DNA of 64,000 nucleotides. Source: Verrucomicrobiota bacterium. GTDB lineage: Bacteria > Verrucomicrobiota > Verrucomicrobiae > Limisphaerales > UBA11358. Below, piece after piece: positions 1 to 9,050 of the stretch. The DNA lies in NCBI GenBank assembly GCA_014860005.1, contig JACZKP010000069.1, positions 28,691 to 92,690 on the forward strand. Direction: 5' to 3'. The position numbers and the translations under genes were made by a program. Positions within the stretch are counted from its first letter, which is position 1; each line of letters starts with the position of its first letter. Under the pieces are notes generated by a model. That model worked only from the letters and a program-made list of their open reading frames with translations, was not told where the DNA came from and made no database searches.

Positions 1-258
1 TCGCCTGCCCTCCAACCGCGTTGCACTGCTAGCTGATCTCGGTCTACACAGGAAGTGAAGCCTTCATGTCCAGAAACAAAGAACAGAATCCAACCAATTG
101 AAAGCGCGCTGCAAGGAGCTAAATGCCGGCTTATGTCGCCTTTACAGGGCTAAGGTCTTTTGACGTCTAACTGGAGGCGGCGCTCGCAGACTCGCTTTGC
201 CCTTGGATTTTCTTTGTCGGGCATTCAGCCCTTGGAGGTTAGGCTGTGCTGGATCGTA
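1..258. other. Window edge without a recognisable gene
   Basis: I see no convincing coding region, RNA gene or repeat here. Open frames on the plus strand run antisense to the DUF192 gene that follows and look like shadows. Confidence 0.5.
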
Positions 259-786
259 TCATCGCCGCTTCAAAAATGTTTCGGCCAGCGAGCCTTTCTC
301 CGTCCGCACGACCGCGCCGGTGCTGACGTTGTGCCGCTGAAACCAACCCTGGCTCGTCTCCAAAGCAAAGCGCACGTTCATGGCAGTCGAGAAGACGGAG
401 TTGGTGTTGTGCGGTTGAAGGTCGTGGATTTCGAGGATGACACCGTCGGTGTCGAGGTAGGCAATCGAGAGCGGGATGAGGCAATTCTTCATCCAGTAAC
501 TGGCCTGACGCGGCACGGGATGCACGAAGAGCATGGCTTCGTTCTCGGCGATGTTGGTGCGCCACATCATGCCAGTCATTTGCTGTTCGCCGGTCAAAGC
601 CAGTTCGGTAATGAGTTCTTCCGCGCCCAGCCACAGCTTGATCGTGGGCAGTTTGGGCTGGGCCTGTTTGGGCAACAGGTCCTCGATCGTGACGGGCGGC
701 GGAGTCGCTGGGGGCGATTTTTTCTTGCAGCCATTGAACAGGCTCATGGCGATAAACAGGCAGGCAAGGATTTTCACGGACTTCAT
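259..786 (-). CDS. DUF192 family lipoprotein
   Basis: This 175-residue protein belongs to the DUF192 family, small exported proteins of unknown biochemical role. The N-terminus is a lipoprotein signal with lipobox LFNGC (Cys20), so it should be anchored in a membrane facing the periplasm. A Pro-rich linker (about residues 24-47) precedes the domain. The family signature is visible: TGMMWR at 71-76, AMLFV at 84-88, YWMKN at 97-101 and the following LIPLSIAYLD. The length fits one domain plus the lipid anchor. It lies just upstream of the acyltransferase gene on the same strand, with a 16 bp gap. Family membership is clear; function is not known. Confidence 0.85.
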   Translation of the reverse strand: MKSVKILACLFIAMSLFNGCKKKSPPATPPPVTIEDLLPKQAQPKLPTIKLWLGAEELITELALTGEQQMTGMMWRTNIAENEAMLFVHPVPRQASYWMKNCLIPLSIAYLDTDGVILEIHDLQPHNTNSVFSTAMNVRFALETSQGWFQRHNVSTGAVVRTEKGSLAETFLKRR

Positions 787-802
787 TTAGATCTAAAAGC
801 GC

Positions 803-2032
803 CTAGAATTTCACGAACCATTTTTTCCGGTACATCAGATGCGCGACACCATACAGCAGCAGGACAAACATCAAGGCCCACAGCAGCGACGCGTTCATGG
901 GACTGGCCAGCGGGACGAACAGATTTTTGTACAAGAGAGTTTTCAGCGCCACGGATTCATCCGCGCCCGCGGGGATCTTGATTTCCACCAGCAGCCGCCC
1001 GAGCACGCCGGCCAGCACAAACACCGTGATCGCGTTCATGCCGTAAATGGCGAATGGCTTGACCAGCGTGCGGCAGCCCTTCACGTCTATGAACCAGTAA
1101 CCAACCCCGAAACAAACCATCGCCAGTCCCGCCATGAACACGGCGTAGGAACTCGTCCAGAGGCTTTTGTTGATGGGCAGCGCGAGATTCAGCAATTCAC
1201 CGAGCCACATGAGCAGCGCGCCCGTGACCATGAGCCAGGCGGTTTTCTCCGATTGGCTCCGCCGCGCACGCAGCAGGTGGCCGGTCAGGATGCCGAAGAG
1301 GCAGGTGGCGATCGCCGGCAGCGTGCTCACGATGCCTTCCGGATCCCAGGTTTTGGTGGTCCGCCATACATGCGTGCCGATGACGGGGCCGTTGAGCACA
1401 AGATTATCCACGTAGTTGGAGAAATTGTGACCCTTCTCGAACAGGCCATAGATGTAGCGCGTTTCCCCATGCACGTTCACCGGGAACGGCGCAAATGCCA
1501 TGATCAGCCAGTAAACCGCGAGCAACCCAACGGTCCAGAGAATCTGCCCGCGCAGGTTGGTGCCGAGAAAAATCACGGTGGCGATGAAGTAACAGACCGC
1601 GATGCGCTGTAACACGCCGGGGAGACGGACGTTGGTGAGGTAGTGATGCAGCCAGTCGCCAATGCCCAGCCGCACCAGTGAACCGTCAATGAAGTAACCG
1701 AACGAATTCAGAAACAAACCCAGCCCGAAGATGATGATCGCGCGACGCAGGGCGTGCTGAAGCAGTTCCCGGCGACGCTGGCCCAGTTCGAGCCGGCGCG
1801 ACGTTGAGAGCGGGATCGCCACGCCGACGATCCAGATGAAGAAAGGGAAGATCACATCCGTGAACGTCCAACCGTGCCAGTCCGCGTGCAGCAGCGGCGG
1901 ATACGCCGCGCTCCAGTTGCCCGGATTGTTCACGAGCATCATTGAAGCGATGGTGATTCCGCGGAACACATCCAGCGACATCAGTCGCCCGAGGGCGGGC
2001 GTGTTTGACTGAAGTGCGGCGGGATCGCTCAT
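803..2032 (-). CDS. HGSNAT/NagX-like membrane acyltransferase (DUF5009 type)
   Basis: This is a polytopic membrane protein of 409 residues with about ten hydrophobic segments. It starts with the family hallmark [13 protein letters not shown] followed by [16 protein letters not shown], as in heparan-alpha-glucosaminide N-acetyltransferase relatives and DUF5009 proteins. These are thought to move acetyl groups across the membrane onto amino sugars; the substrate here is unknown. I chose the ATG at 2032. An upstream start at 2119 would add 29 polar residues and overlap the exonuclease III gene. The neighbours (DUF192 lipoprotein, xth) do not form an obvious pathway with it. Confidence 0.8.
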   Translation of the reverse strand: MSDPAALQSNTPALGRLMSLDVFRGITIASMMLVNNPGNWSAAYPPLLHADWHGWTFTDVIFPFFIWIVGVAIPLSTSRRLELGQRRRELLQHALRRAIIIFGLGLFLNSFGYFIDGSLVRLGIGDWLHHYLTNVRLPGVLQRIAVCYFIATVIFLGTNLRGQILWTVGLLAVYWLIMAFAPFPVNVHGETRYIYGLFEKGHNFSNYVDNLVLNGPVIGTHVWRTTKTWDPEGIVSTLPAIATCLFGILTGHLLRARRSQSEKTAWLMVTGALLMWLGELLNLALPINKSLWTSSYAVFMAGLAMVCFGVGYWFIDVKGCRTLVKPFAIYGMNAITVFVLAGVLGRLLVEIKIPAGADESVALKTLLYKNLFVPLASPMNASLLWALMFVLLLYGVAHLMYRKKWFVKF

Positions 2033-2084
2033 GCGCGCGACGCTAAGGGCAATCAGGCGGGAAGGGAATTCTTTTTCACGCGAC

Positions 2085-2837
2085 TCATTTAATTTCAAGC
2101 CCGACCGGACAATGGTCACTACCCATGATCCCGGGCCGGATGAAGGCGCGTTTCAAGCGCGGGCGCAACGCGGCGCTGATGAGGAAATAGTCAATGCGCC
2201 AGCCAATGTTCCGAGCGCGGACGCCGGGCATCTGGCTCCACCACGTGTAATGCCCGCCGCGTTTCTCGAACTCCCGGAAGGTGTCGAGAAAGCCGGCCTT
2301 CACCGTGGCGTCAAAGCCGGCACGCTCCTCCGGGGTGAAGCCGTGATTGCCGACGTTGGCTTTGGGATTTGCCAGGTCCAGTTCCGTGTGGGCCACGTTC
2401 AAGTCGCCGCAAAAGATCACCGGTTTCATCCGCTCAAGCTTCTTCAAGTAATGGAGGAAAGCGCGGTCCCATTGCTGGCGATACGCCAGCCGGGTGAGTT
2501 CGCGCTGCGAGTTCGGGACGTAAACGTTCACGAGAAAGAAATCCGCGAATTCGGCGGTCAGTACCCGGCCCTCCTGGTCGTGTTCGGCAACGCCGATGCC
2601 CAGGGTGACTTTCAATGGTCGCACTTTGGTGAAGATCGCTGTGCCGGCGTAGCCTTTCTTCTGCGCTGAGTTCCAGTAAGTCGTGTAACGCGCAGGCCAC
2701 AACTGCTCGACATCGTTCGGGCTGCATTTGGTTTCCTGAAGGCAAAGCACATCGGGTTTCTCGGCGTCGAGGAATTCCAGAAAGTTTTTTCGCAACACGG
2801 CGCGCAGGCCGTTGACGTTCCAGGAAATGAGTTTCAC
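2085..2837 (-). CDS. xth: Exodeoxyribonuclease III (AP endonuclease)
   Basis: A 250-residue exonuclease III of the exonuclease/endonuclease/phosphatase fold, acting at abasic sites in base excision repair. The N-terminus KLISWNVNGLRA, the metal-binding Glu35 in LQETK, the GDLNVAH motif and the C-terminal GSDHCPV (catalytic His242) are all present. I prefer the GTG start at 2837, because the family begins directly with this beta strand; the ATG at 2969 would add 44 residues of unrelated sequence. There is no clear Shine-Dalgarno before the GTG. It is divergent from the secreted-protein gene at 2998. Confidence 0.93.
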   Translation of the reverse strand: MKLISWNVNGLRAVLRKNFLEFLDAEKPDVLCLQETKCSPNDVEQLWPARYTTYWNSAQKKGYAGTAIFTKVRPLKVTLGIGVAEHDQEGRVLTAEFADFFLVNVYVPNSQRELTRLAYRQQWDRAFLHYLKKLERMKPVIFCGDLNVAHTELDLANPKANVGNHGFTPEERAGFDATVKAGFLDTFREFEKRGGHYTWWSQMPGVRARNIGWRIDYFLISAALRPRLKRAFIRPGIMGSDHCPVGLEIK

Positions 2838-2997
2838 GGGGCAGAGATTATCCAGCCGGCCCGGCAACACCAGCGCGGTCCCCGCGCGCCGGGTGAATCT
2901 CGCGTGTAACGCAACTTGACCGGGTGGCGGATGGGTTGGGCTGAAACTCCAGTCTTGCCGAATCGCCACTCAGAGGCCATGTAATGCCGGTCAACTC

Positions 2998-3726
2998 ATG
3001 AGATTTTACTCGAAATGGTTTGCGCTCATGGTCCTGGCATGGTGGCCGAACATGCTGCCCGCCACGAGCAGCGAGTCGTCCCCGCTGCCGTCGGCGGAAA
3101 CCGTTTTGCAGTGGGTGCTGGCCCGGGCCGAGCGGGACAGCGATCCCGAGCACGAGTTCAATCAGTCCTACCGCTACACCCGCACGCGCATCACCGAGCA
3201 CCGTGATGGGAAGGGCGGGTTGAAGAAGCGCGAAGAGAAGACCAGCGTCCAGCATCCCGGGCTTGCGGCCAGCCCGACGAATTCGACGGCCCGCAATCGC
3301 GCATACGAGAAGGGTGATTTTCCCCAGAACGAGGATCTGATCAAACGATTTGATTTTACGCTGGCAAGCCGGGAAGTAGTCAACGGCCGGCCGGCATTGG
3401 TGCTGGATTTCAAGCCAGCCAGTTCGCAGCCGGCCGCGCGGAATCTCAAGGAGCGGTTCATCAATCGAATCGCCGGGCGTGTCTGGGTGGATGAAACGGA
3501 TCATGTCCTGACCAAAGCCACGCTGCGGCTCACGGAAAAAGTCAACGTTATCGGCGGTTTGGTGGGCAATGTCACCCGGATGGATTTTTCCTTTGACCGC
3601 GAGCGGACGGCCGAGGGGCTATGGTTTACGCGCCGGTCGAACTGGCATCTGGCCGGACGCGAACTCTTCAGCCAGCGCACCATTGACTCTCGGGAGGAGA
3701 AGACCGACTTGCAGAAGGCGGAATAG
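2998..3726 (+). CDS. Secreted protein, possibly LolA/outer-membrane-lipoprotein-sorting-like
   Basis: A 242-residue protein with a hydrophobic N-terminal export signal (about residues 1-22). The mature part has alternating strands. Phrases such as GRPALVLDFKP, GRVWVDETDHVLTKATLRL and GLWFTRRSNWHLAGRELFSQRTI resemble the half-barrel of LolA-like or DUF-type verrucomicrobial proteins that carry fatty or lipid ligands. That fold is inferred only from the pattern of the sequence. No catalytic motif is visible. It stands alone between the divergent xth gene and the Fe-S assembly genes, 80 bp before the next gene. Confidence 0.7.
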   Translation: MRFYSKWFALMVLAWWPNMLPATSSESSPLPSAETVLQWVLARAERDSDPEHEFNQSYRYTRTRITEHRDGKGGLKKREEKTSVQHPGLAASPTNSTARNRAYEKGDFPQNEDLIKRFDFTLASREVVNGRPALVLDFKPASSQPAARNLKERFINRIAGRVWVDETDHVLTKATLRLTEKVNVIGGLVGNVTRMDFSFDRERTAEGLWFTRRSNWHLAGRELFSQRTIDSREEKTDLQKAE

Positions 3727-3806
3727 CGTGTCCGATGCAGCCTGCCCAAGTCATCGGTTACGTTGACGGTGAGCGGGCCAGCGGCTAGCTTGCTACCAGT
3801 TCAAAG

Positions 3807-4190
3807 ATGATTGCCAATACACAAGTGAAGCCGATCACGGCCCCGACGTTCCGAACCGGAGACGAGCGGCTGATCAAACTGACGGAAAACGCCGGGAGCA
3901 AAGTCGGCACCCTGCTCACCAAGCAAGGCCGACCCACCGGCGTGCTGCGCGTGGCCGTGGTGGGCGGCGGTTGTTCCGGGCTGCAATACAAGATGGATTT
4001 GCAGGACGGCCCGGCGAATCGGGATTTCCTCGTCGAAACCGCCGGGGTACGCGTGGTCGTGGACCCCAAGAGCGCGCTGTACGTCACGGGCAGCGAACTG
4101 GATTACATTGATGCGCTGGATGGCGGATTCAAGGTGACGAATCCGAACGCGGCCACCAGTTGTTCCTGCGGGGAAAGTTTCAGCGCCTAG
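3807..4190 (+). CDS. Iron-sulfur cluster assembly accessory protein, IscA/ErpA type
   Basis: A 127-residue A-type carrier protein that accepts Fe-S clusters and hands them to apo-proteins. The three conserved cysteines are present: Cys56 in GGGCSGLQY and Cys119/Cys121 in the C-terminal SCSCGESF. The family is normally 105-120 residues; the extra length is an N-terminal leader of about 15 residues. The next gene, 9 bp downstream, is an HscB-type co-chaperone, so the pair is a small Fe-S maturation operon. No IscS, IscU or HscA is in the window. Assignment to IscA versus ErpA cannot be decided from sequence alone. Confidence 0.93.
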   Translation: MIANTQVKPITAPTFRTGDERLIKLTENAGSKVGTLLTKQGRPTGVLRVAVVGGGCSGLQYKMDLQDGPANRDFLVETAGVRVVVDPKSALYVTGSELDYIDALDGGFKVTNPNAATSCSCGESFSA

Positions 4191-4199
4191 CCGGCCGGC

Positions 4200-4811
4200 A
4201 TGACCGATTACTTCGCCCTGCTCAACGTACCGCGCCGGCCCTGGCTGGACACGGCGGCACTCAAAGCCACCTTCCTCACCCGGTCAACCAGCCAGCATCC
4301 GGACCGGGTTCACAATGCCGGCGACGCTGAGAAGACTGCCAGCGCCCAACTCTACGCCGGGTTGAATGCGGCGTACCAGTGCCTGCGCGAACCGAAGGAT
4401 CGCTTGCGACATTTGCTGGAGCTTGAACTGGGGCGCAAACCAGAAGAGGTTCAGGAAATTCCACCCGAACTCGCCAACTGGTTCATTGAAATCGCGCAAC
4501 TCTGCCGACAGGTGAACGCTTTTCTCGCGGAGAAAGCCAGCGTCACCTCGCCGTTGCTGCATGTGCAACGCTTCGAACGCGGAGAGGAATGGAACGACCG
4601 GCTCACCGCCGTGCAAAAACGACTGACCGAACGCCAAGCGGTGTTGCTCGAGGAACTAAAAGCCCTCGACGCGGAATGGTTGGGCACCGCCGCCGGGTCG
4701 CCTGCACGCGGGCCGTTGCTTGGCCGACTGGAGAAACTGCATCGGCAATTGAACTACCATGCGCGATGGAGTTCGCATATCCAGGAGGCCAAAGTGCAAC
4801 TCACGTTGTAA
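4200..4811 (+). CDS. hscB: Fe-S assembly co-chaperone HscB (J-domain protein)
   Basis: A 203-residue J-domain protein. The N-terminal J domain (about residues 1-80) has the HPD motif at 33-35 and the fold start MTDYFALLNVPRRP typical of HscB. The C-terminal half is an alpha-helical, charged region corresponding to the HscB C-terminal oligomerisation/IscU-binding domain. It would stimulate the Hsp70 partner in cluster transfer. The usual length is about 170 residues, so this one is slightly long. It is coupled to the IscA-like gene upstream, and the next gene starts 2 bp after its stop codon. Confidence 0.85.
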   Translation: MTDYFALLNVPRRPWLDTAALKATFLTRSTSQHPDRVHNAGDAEKTASAQLYAGLNAAYQCLREPKDRLRHLLELELGRKPEEVQEIPPELANWFIEIAQLCRQVNAFLAEKASVTSPLLHVQRFERGEEWNDRLTAVQKRLTERQAVLLEELKALDAEWLGTAAGSPARGPLLGRLEKLHRQLNYHARWSSHIQEAKVQLTL

Positions 4812-4812
4812 A

Positions 4813-5508
4813 ATGACACGAAATCTTTTCACGATTTCTATGCTGTTGGTTTGCCTCTGCATTTCAGCGCAAGCTGGAACGTGGAGCAGTGAACTTCACC
4901 AGATGCCGCTCGGCAGCAACGCGCGGGAACTGAATCGCACGAATTGCGTGCCGCTGATGCTCAACGCCTTTCCATCCAACGCCACCGTCAAGGCGCTGAT
5001 CTTTATGCCAGGCGCCACGGATGAGTTGTATTTCTTCCGCCGGGTGAAGGTGACATTGACGAATGAAAGTCCGTCCTTGTTGGATGCGGTGGTGGCACTG
5101 ACCAACCAGTCGCCGTTGCGCGCCACCTTCCGCCCGCCGTTTCTGTTGCTGCACTCGGATGAAGACGTGCTCGACCTGATCGTGGACACCCAACACCCGC
5201 CGACCGCCGCGAAATTGCGGCAGCGCGGTCCCATGCCGCGCTGGATGTTCAATGACCGCGACTGGGATGAACTGCTCGCCGTCATCAGGAAGCCCGTGCG
5301 GACCGCGCTCCGCCCTTACGCGCGTTCAATGGACTCGTGGGATTTCTACCGCCACAGTTTTGCGGCCTGGAATTTGACCGCGTGGGAAACCCTCGAAGCC
5401 GCTGCGCTCGCCGGCAAGACGAAGATGACCGTGCGTCGGGGCGTGGTGGAATTCAAGTTGGACCAACGCATTGGGGTCCTGCCAAAGCTGGAGCATTACC
5501 CCCGGTAG
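4813..5508 (+). CDS. Hypothetical secreted protein
   Basis: I do not recognise this 231-residue protein. It starts with a clear Sec signal (about residues 1-21, ending AQA) when the ATG at 4813 is used; a frame start at 4759 would lie inside hscB. The mature protein has no known catalytic motif and no cysteine cluster. It contains short hydrophobic strands and a Trp/Tyr-rich segment (SMDSWDFYRHSFAAWN). It follows hscB by one base, so it is probably co-transcribed, but nothing in it suggests a role in Fe-S assembly. Confidence 0.65.
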   Translation: MTRNLFTISMLLVCLCISAQAGTWSSELHQMPLGSNARELNRTNCVPLMLNAFPSNATVKALIFMPGATDELYFFRRVKVTLTNESPSLLDAVVALTNQSPLRATFRPPFLLLHSDEDVLDLIVDTQHPPTAAKLRQRGPMPRWMFNDRDWDELLAVIRKPVRTALRPYARSMDSWDFYRHSFAAWNLTAWETLEAAALAGKTKMTVRRGVVEFKLDQRIGVLPKLEHYPR

Positions 5509-5768
5509 CAGGACACTTTGACTGAAACTTGGGCGCGCGTGTCTCCTAGGTGGACACAAAAGGACTATTTCCAGTTGTGAAAATGCGTCCCAAGCACTTG
5601 GTATATGGGCTGCTTTTCTGGATGTCATGCAGATGATACAAAGTCCAACAATGTCGGATCTTGTATTTCCCTCCGCCTTCACCGTCAAGGTGCTGGCGAA
5701 ACGCCTCTTGACTCCGCTGGTATGTGTCGGGTCTGTGACCTGATGCTCTTCTCTACTGGGTTTGGTTT
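5509..5768 (+). other. Gene-free stretch ahead of a strong terminator; possible small RNA
   Basis: This 260 bp region has no convincing reading frame. It ends exactly at a perfect intrinsic terminator pointing in the plus direction. The distance from the previous stop codon is long for a simple 3' untranslated region, so an independent small RNA is possible. I cannot match it to 6S, tmRNA or another known RNA family by eye. Confidence 0.3.
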
Positions 5769-5804
5769 ACTGGCGGCTGGCTCGCACCAGCCGCCAGTTT
5801 TTTT
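5769..5804 (+). terminator. Intrinsic terminator
   Basis: A perfect 12 bp stem (ACTGGCGGCTGG paired with CCAGCCGCCAGT) closes a 6-nt loop and is followed by a run of seven T. It points in the plus direction, ending the 3.8-5.5 kb transcript or a small RNA. Confidence 0.85.
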
Positions 5805-5901
5805 GGGCGACACGCGGAACAAAGGTATCCTTGCGTTGAAAAGTAAACGCGCCTGAATTGCCGCCTTTCGGTTCCAAAGCTGACGTGACCTTGCAGCCGG
5901 C

Positions 5902-8187
5902 TCAACGCTCAGGCTGGAAAACCACGACGCTGAGCGGCGGCAGCGTAAACTCGGCGGAACACGGCTGGCCGTGACAGGGGAGAGCTTCGGCGGTCACTCC
6001 GCCCAGGTTGCCCACATTGCTGCCGCCATAATTTGCGGCATCGCTGTTAAGCGCCTCGCGCCAGCGACCAGGGTGCGGCAGGCCAACACGATAGCGCAGT
6101 TGTACCCGGGGCGTGAGGTTCAGAATCGCCACCAGCTCACTGACTCCTTCATCGTCCCGCCGGGCGAATGACAACACACTATGTTCGTGGTCGGCGCAGT
6201 CAATCCACCGGAAACCCGCGTCATCGTAGTCGGAACGCCACAAAGCCGGCGTGCCCTTGTAGAGCCGGTTCAAGTCGGCGACGAAACGTAGCAGACCGCA
6301 ATGAAATGGACCCTCCTGGAGCAACCGCCAATCAAGCCCCGCGTCCGCATTCCATTCGCCGCGCTGGCCGAATTCACAGCCCATGAACAGCAGCGGTTTG
6401 CCGGGGAACAGCCATTGATACGCCAACAGCACGCGCAGGTTCGCGAACTTCTGCCAGTCATCGCCCGGCATCCGGCCCAGCAACGAACTCTTGCCATGCA
6501 CCACTTCATCATGCGAGAGCGGCAAAATGAAGTTCTCGTGATGATGATACAGCATCGCAAAAGTCAGATCGTTCTGATGATACTTGCGATGGATCGGATC
6601 GCGCTTGAAGTAGCCCAGCGTGTCGTGCATCCAACCCATGTTCCACTTGAAGGAGAAACCCAGCCCGCCCAGATACGGTGGACGTGTCACCAGGGGCCAA
6701 GCGGTTGACTCCTCGGCAATGGTCATGACTCCGGGGAATTCCGTATGCGTCAAGTGATTGAACTTCTTCAAAAACTCAATCGCCTCCAGGTTTTCCCGGC
6801 CCCCGAACTGGTTCGGCAACCACTCGCCTTCCTTGCGCGAGTAATCGAGATAAAGCATCGAAGCCACTGCATCCACGCGCAAGCCGTCAATGTGAAAGCG
6901 GTCGCACCAGAACAGCGCATTGGCGGCCAGAAAATTCACCACCTCATGCCGGCCATAGTTGAAAATCAACGTGCCCCAGTCCTGATGGGCGCCCTGGCGC
7001 GGATCTTCGTGTTCGTAAAGCGCGGTGCCATCGAACCGCGCCAGCGCCCAGTCGTCGCGCGGAAAGTGCGCGGGCACCCAGTCCACAATTACTCCGATCC
7101 CGGCTTCGTGCAGGGCGTTGACCAGGTATTGAAAATCGTCGGGTGTGCCATAGCGGCTGGTGGGCGCATAGAAACCAGTAACTTGATAGCCCCACGATGG
7201 GTAATAGGCGTGCTCGGCCACCGGCAGAAACTCCACGTGCGTGAAGCCGGTTTGCTTCAAGTAATCCACCAGCAATCCAGCCAGTTCGCGGTAGGTGAAC
7301 GACTCGGCCGCCGACTTCTTACGCCACGAACCGAGATGCACTTCGTAAATGCTCATGGGCGAGCGCAGAATTTTGTCGCCCTCTCCCCCCTCCACCCCCC
7401 TCTCCCGCAGGGCTAACCCCGGGAGAGGAGGGTGGTCGGGAGGGGGGAGAGGGCCATCGGTCGCCCGCTGACGCCGCTCCAGCCAGGCCTGATCCGTCCA
7501 AGCGAACTTGCGGTTGTTCCAGACGATGGCCGCGTTCTTGGGGGAGGTCTCGAAAAAGAACCCGTACGGGTCGGTCTTCAAACCGATTTTACTGTGGATG
7601 TCTTCCACCTCAAACTTGTAGTGAGCACCCACGCCCACATCCGGAATAAAAATCTCCCACACTCCCGACACACCCAACAACCGCATCGGATGCCGCCTCC
7701 CGTCCCACTGGTTGAAATTCCCGACCACACTAACGCGCCGGGCATTCGGCGCCCAGACGGCGAAACTCGTCCCGGCGATGCCGTCCACCGTGCGCAACTG
7801 CGCCCCCAGTTTCTCGTAAAGGCGCCGCTCGTCGCCTTTGCCAAAGAGATACAGGTCCGGTTCGCTCAACGTGGGCAGGAACGAATACGGGTCTCGCGAG
7901 CACCGGACCTGACCATCATGTCCCGTTACCAGCAAGTCATAGGCGTAAACGCGTTTGATCTCTTTCGTCATGCCCTCGAACAAGCCGGCCCCATGCACCC
8001 GCTTCAGCTTGAGCCGGGGCAGAGTCTTTTCGTGAGTGGGCTGGATTTCGATGGCGCTGGCATCCGGCACCAACGCGCGCACCACCACGCCGCTGCCATC
8101 CCCCAACGGATGCATGCCCAGCAATTGGTGGGGTGAGCGGTGCTTCAGTCCGACCAGACTCTGCAGTTCATCAGGCGAGAGGATCAT
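5902..8187 (-). CDS. glgB: 1,4-alpha-glucan branching enzyme (GH13)
   Basis: A 761-residue glycogen branching enzyme. It makes alpha-1,6 branches by transferring cut alpha-1,4 chains. An N-terminal carbohydrate-binding region precedes the CBM48 domain (VVGNFNQWDG) and the GH13 barrel. Catalytic-site motifs are GLRVDAVASMLYLD (nucleophile Asp), MTIAEEST (acid/base Glu) and LSHDEVVHGK. The family is normally 630-740 residues. An odd Pro/Gly-rich linker of about 25 residues between the CBM48 region and the barrel is encoded by a palindromic repeat at 7379-7453. No other glg genes are adjacent. Confidence 0.95.
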   Translation of the reverse strand: MILSPDELQSLVGLKHRSPHQLLGMHPLGDGSGVVVRALVPDASAIEIQPTHEKTLPRLKLKRVHGAGLFEGMTKEIKRVYAYDLLVTGHDGQVRCSRDPYSFLPTLSEPDLYLFGKGDERRLYEKLGAQLRTVDGIAGTSFAVWAPNARRVSVVGNFNQWDGRRHPMRLLGVSGVWEIFIPDVGVGAHYKFEVEDIHSKIGLKTDPYGFFFETSPKNAAIVWNNRKFAWTDQAWLERRQRATDGPLPPPDHPPLPGLALRERGVEGGEGDKILRSPMSIYEVHLGSWRKKSAAESFTYRELAGLLVDYLKQTGFTHVEFLPVAEHAYYPSWGYQVTGFYAPTSRYGTPDDFQYLVNALHEAGIGVIVDWVPAHFPRDDWALARFDGTALYEHEDPRQGAHQDWGTLIFNYGRHEVVNFLAANALFWCDRFHIDGLRVDAVASMLYLDYSRKEGEWLPNQFGGRENLEAIEFLKKFNHLTHTEFPGVMTIAEESTAWPLVTRPPYLGGLGFSFKWNMGWMHDTLGYFKRDPIHRKYHQNDLTFAMLYHHHENFILPLSHDEVVHGKSSLLGRMPGDDWQKFANLRVLLAYQWLFPGKPLLFMGCEFGQRGEWNADAGLDWRLLQEGPFHCGLLRFVADLNRLYKGTPALWRSDYDDAGFRWIDCADHEHSVLSFARRDDEGVSELVAILNLTPRVQLRYRVGLPHPGRWREALNSDAANYGGSNVGNLGGVTAEALPCHGQPCSAEFTLPPLSVVVFQPER
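7379..7453. repeat. In-frame palindromic element inside glgB
   Basis: A C/T-rich arm (7379-7406) and a G/A-rich arm (7421-7453) form a long imperfect inverted repeat around a 14-nt centre. The span of 75 bp is 25 codons, so glgB stays open through it and gains a linker containing PLPGLALRERG. Confidence 0.8.
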
Positions 8188-8313
8188 CGTGTGGCGAGAA
8201 TATCAGTCACCACCGCGAAAGGGAAATGTTTCCGGTGAAGGATGATCGGAATGAGGACACCTGCACAGCGCCAAGCTATCTGGCTGACCAACTTAAGCCA
8301 CCTCCGTGAGGAG

Positions 8314-8841
8314 TCATGCCGGCGAACGCAAGGCCCGCACAATCGTGGCAAGCAATTCGGGATAGGGCACCGGTTTTTGAAAGAAAGCCACGGCGCCTCC
8401 AGTCAGGGATTTTTGCTGGTTGTTTTCAGAACCATCACCACTGATCAGAATCACCGGAATTCTGGCCAATTCGGGAAATCGGCGCAGCCACTGCATGACG
8501 GTAAACCCGCTCCAATCCAGGGCTACCCCTGGCGGAAAATTGATGTCGAGAATGATCAACTCCGCACCACTGGCCTCGGCAATACTGGCAACACCCGCTG
8601 CGTTTGAGGTCGTGGATACCTCAAATCCACAGGCCTTCAACTTGAGCTCAAAAGCCTTAAGAACCACCGGGTTGTCGTCCACCACGAGTATCTTCCGGTC
8701 CTGCCCGACAGTGGCCGGCGGTTGCGGATCGGCTGATTCCGTGGCGTTGTCCGGCAGAAAGGGAAGTTTCTCCTTCAGCTTGAACACTGCGGATTTGGCA
8801 GGCTGCTTGGCTTCCCCTTTAAGTTTCAATGTTATTGGCAT
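8314..8841 (-). CDS. Stand-alone response regulator receiver protein
   Basis: A 175-residue protein with one CheY-like receiver domain (about residues 50-172) and no output domain. Visible receiver features are KILVVDDNP (acidic pocket), LIILDINFPPG (phosphoacceptor Asp), VILISGDGS (switch region) and FFQKPVP (conserved Lys). The first 45 residues are a basic, disordered tail. I used the ATG at 8841; a GTG two codons upstream is equally possible. There is no histidine kinase nearby, so the partner is unknown. Confidence 0.88.
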   Translation of the reverse strand: MPITLKLKGEAKQPAKSAVFKLKEKLPFLPDNATESADPQPPATVGQDRKILVVDDNPVVLKAFELKLKACGFEVSTTSNAAGVASIAEASGAELIILDINFPPGVALDWSGFTVMQWLRRFPELARIPVILISGDGSENNQQKSLTGGAVAFFQKPVPYPELLATIVRALRSPA

Positions 8842-9050
8842 AGTCACCCGTTCACGCCCCCGGCCATGTCCCGAAACATGTCACACCTGCACACTGCCCA
8901 GACATCATGCCGGGAGAAATTCAATCGTAGCCCGTTCACCCCACCGTTGCCGGCTGTTCGAGGCAATCCAGCGCCTATCATGCCACGCTGGGTATGACTG
9001 GAGGCCACGAGGCCGCTGCCGTGGATAGGGCGCAGGGCCACTTTTGGTGA

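Noticed and set aside
160..981. Plus-strand frame of 273 residues
   Set aside because: It lies antisense to the DUF192 and acyltransferase genes, has no recognisable motif and has Arg/His-rich shadow composition.
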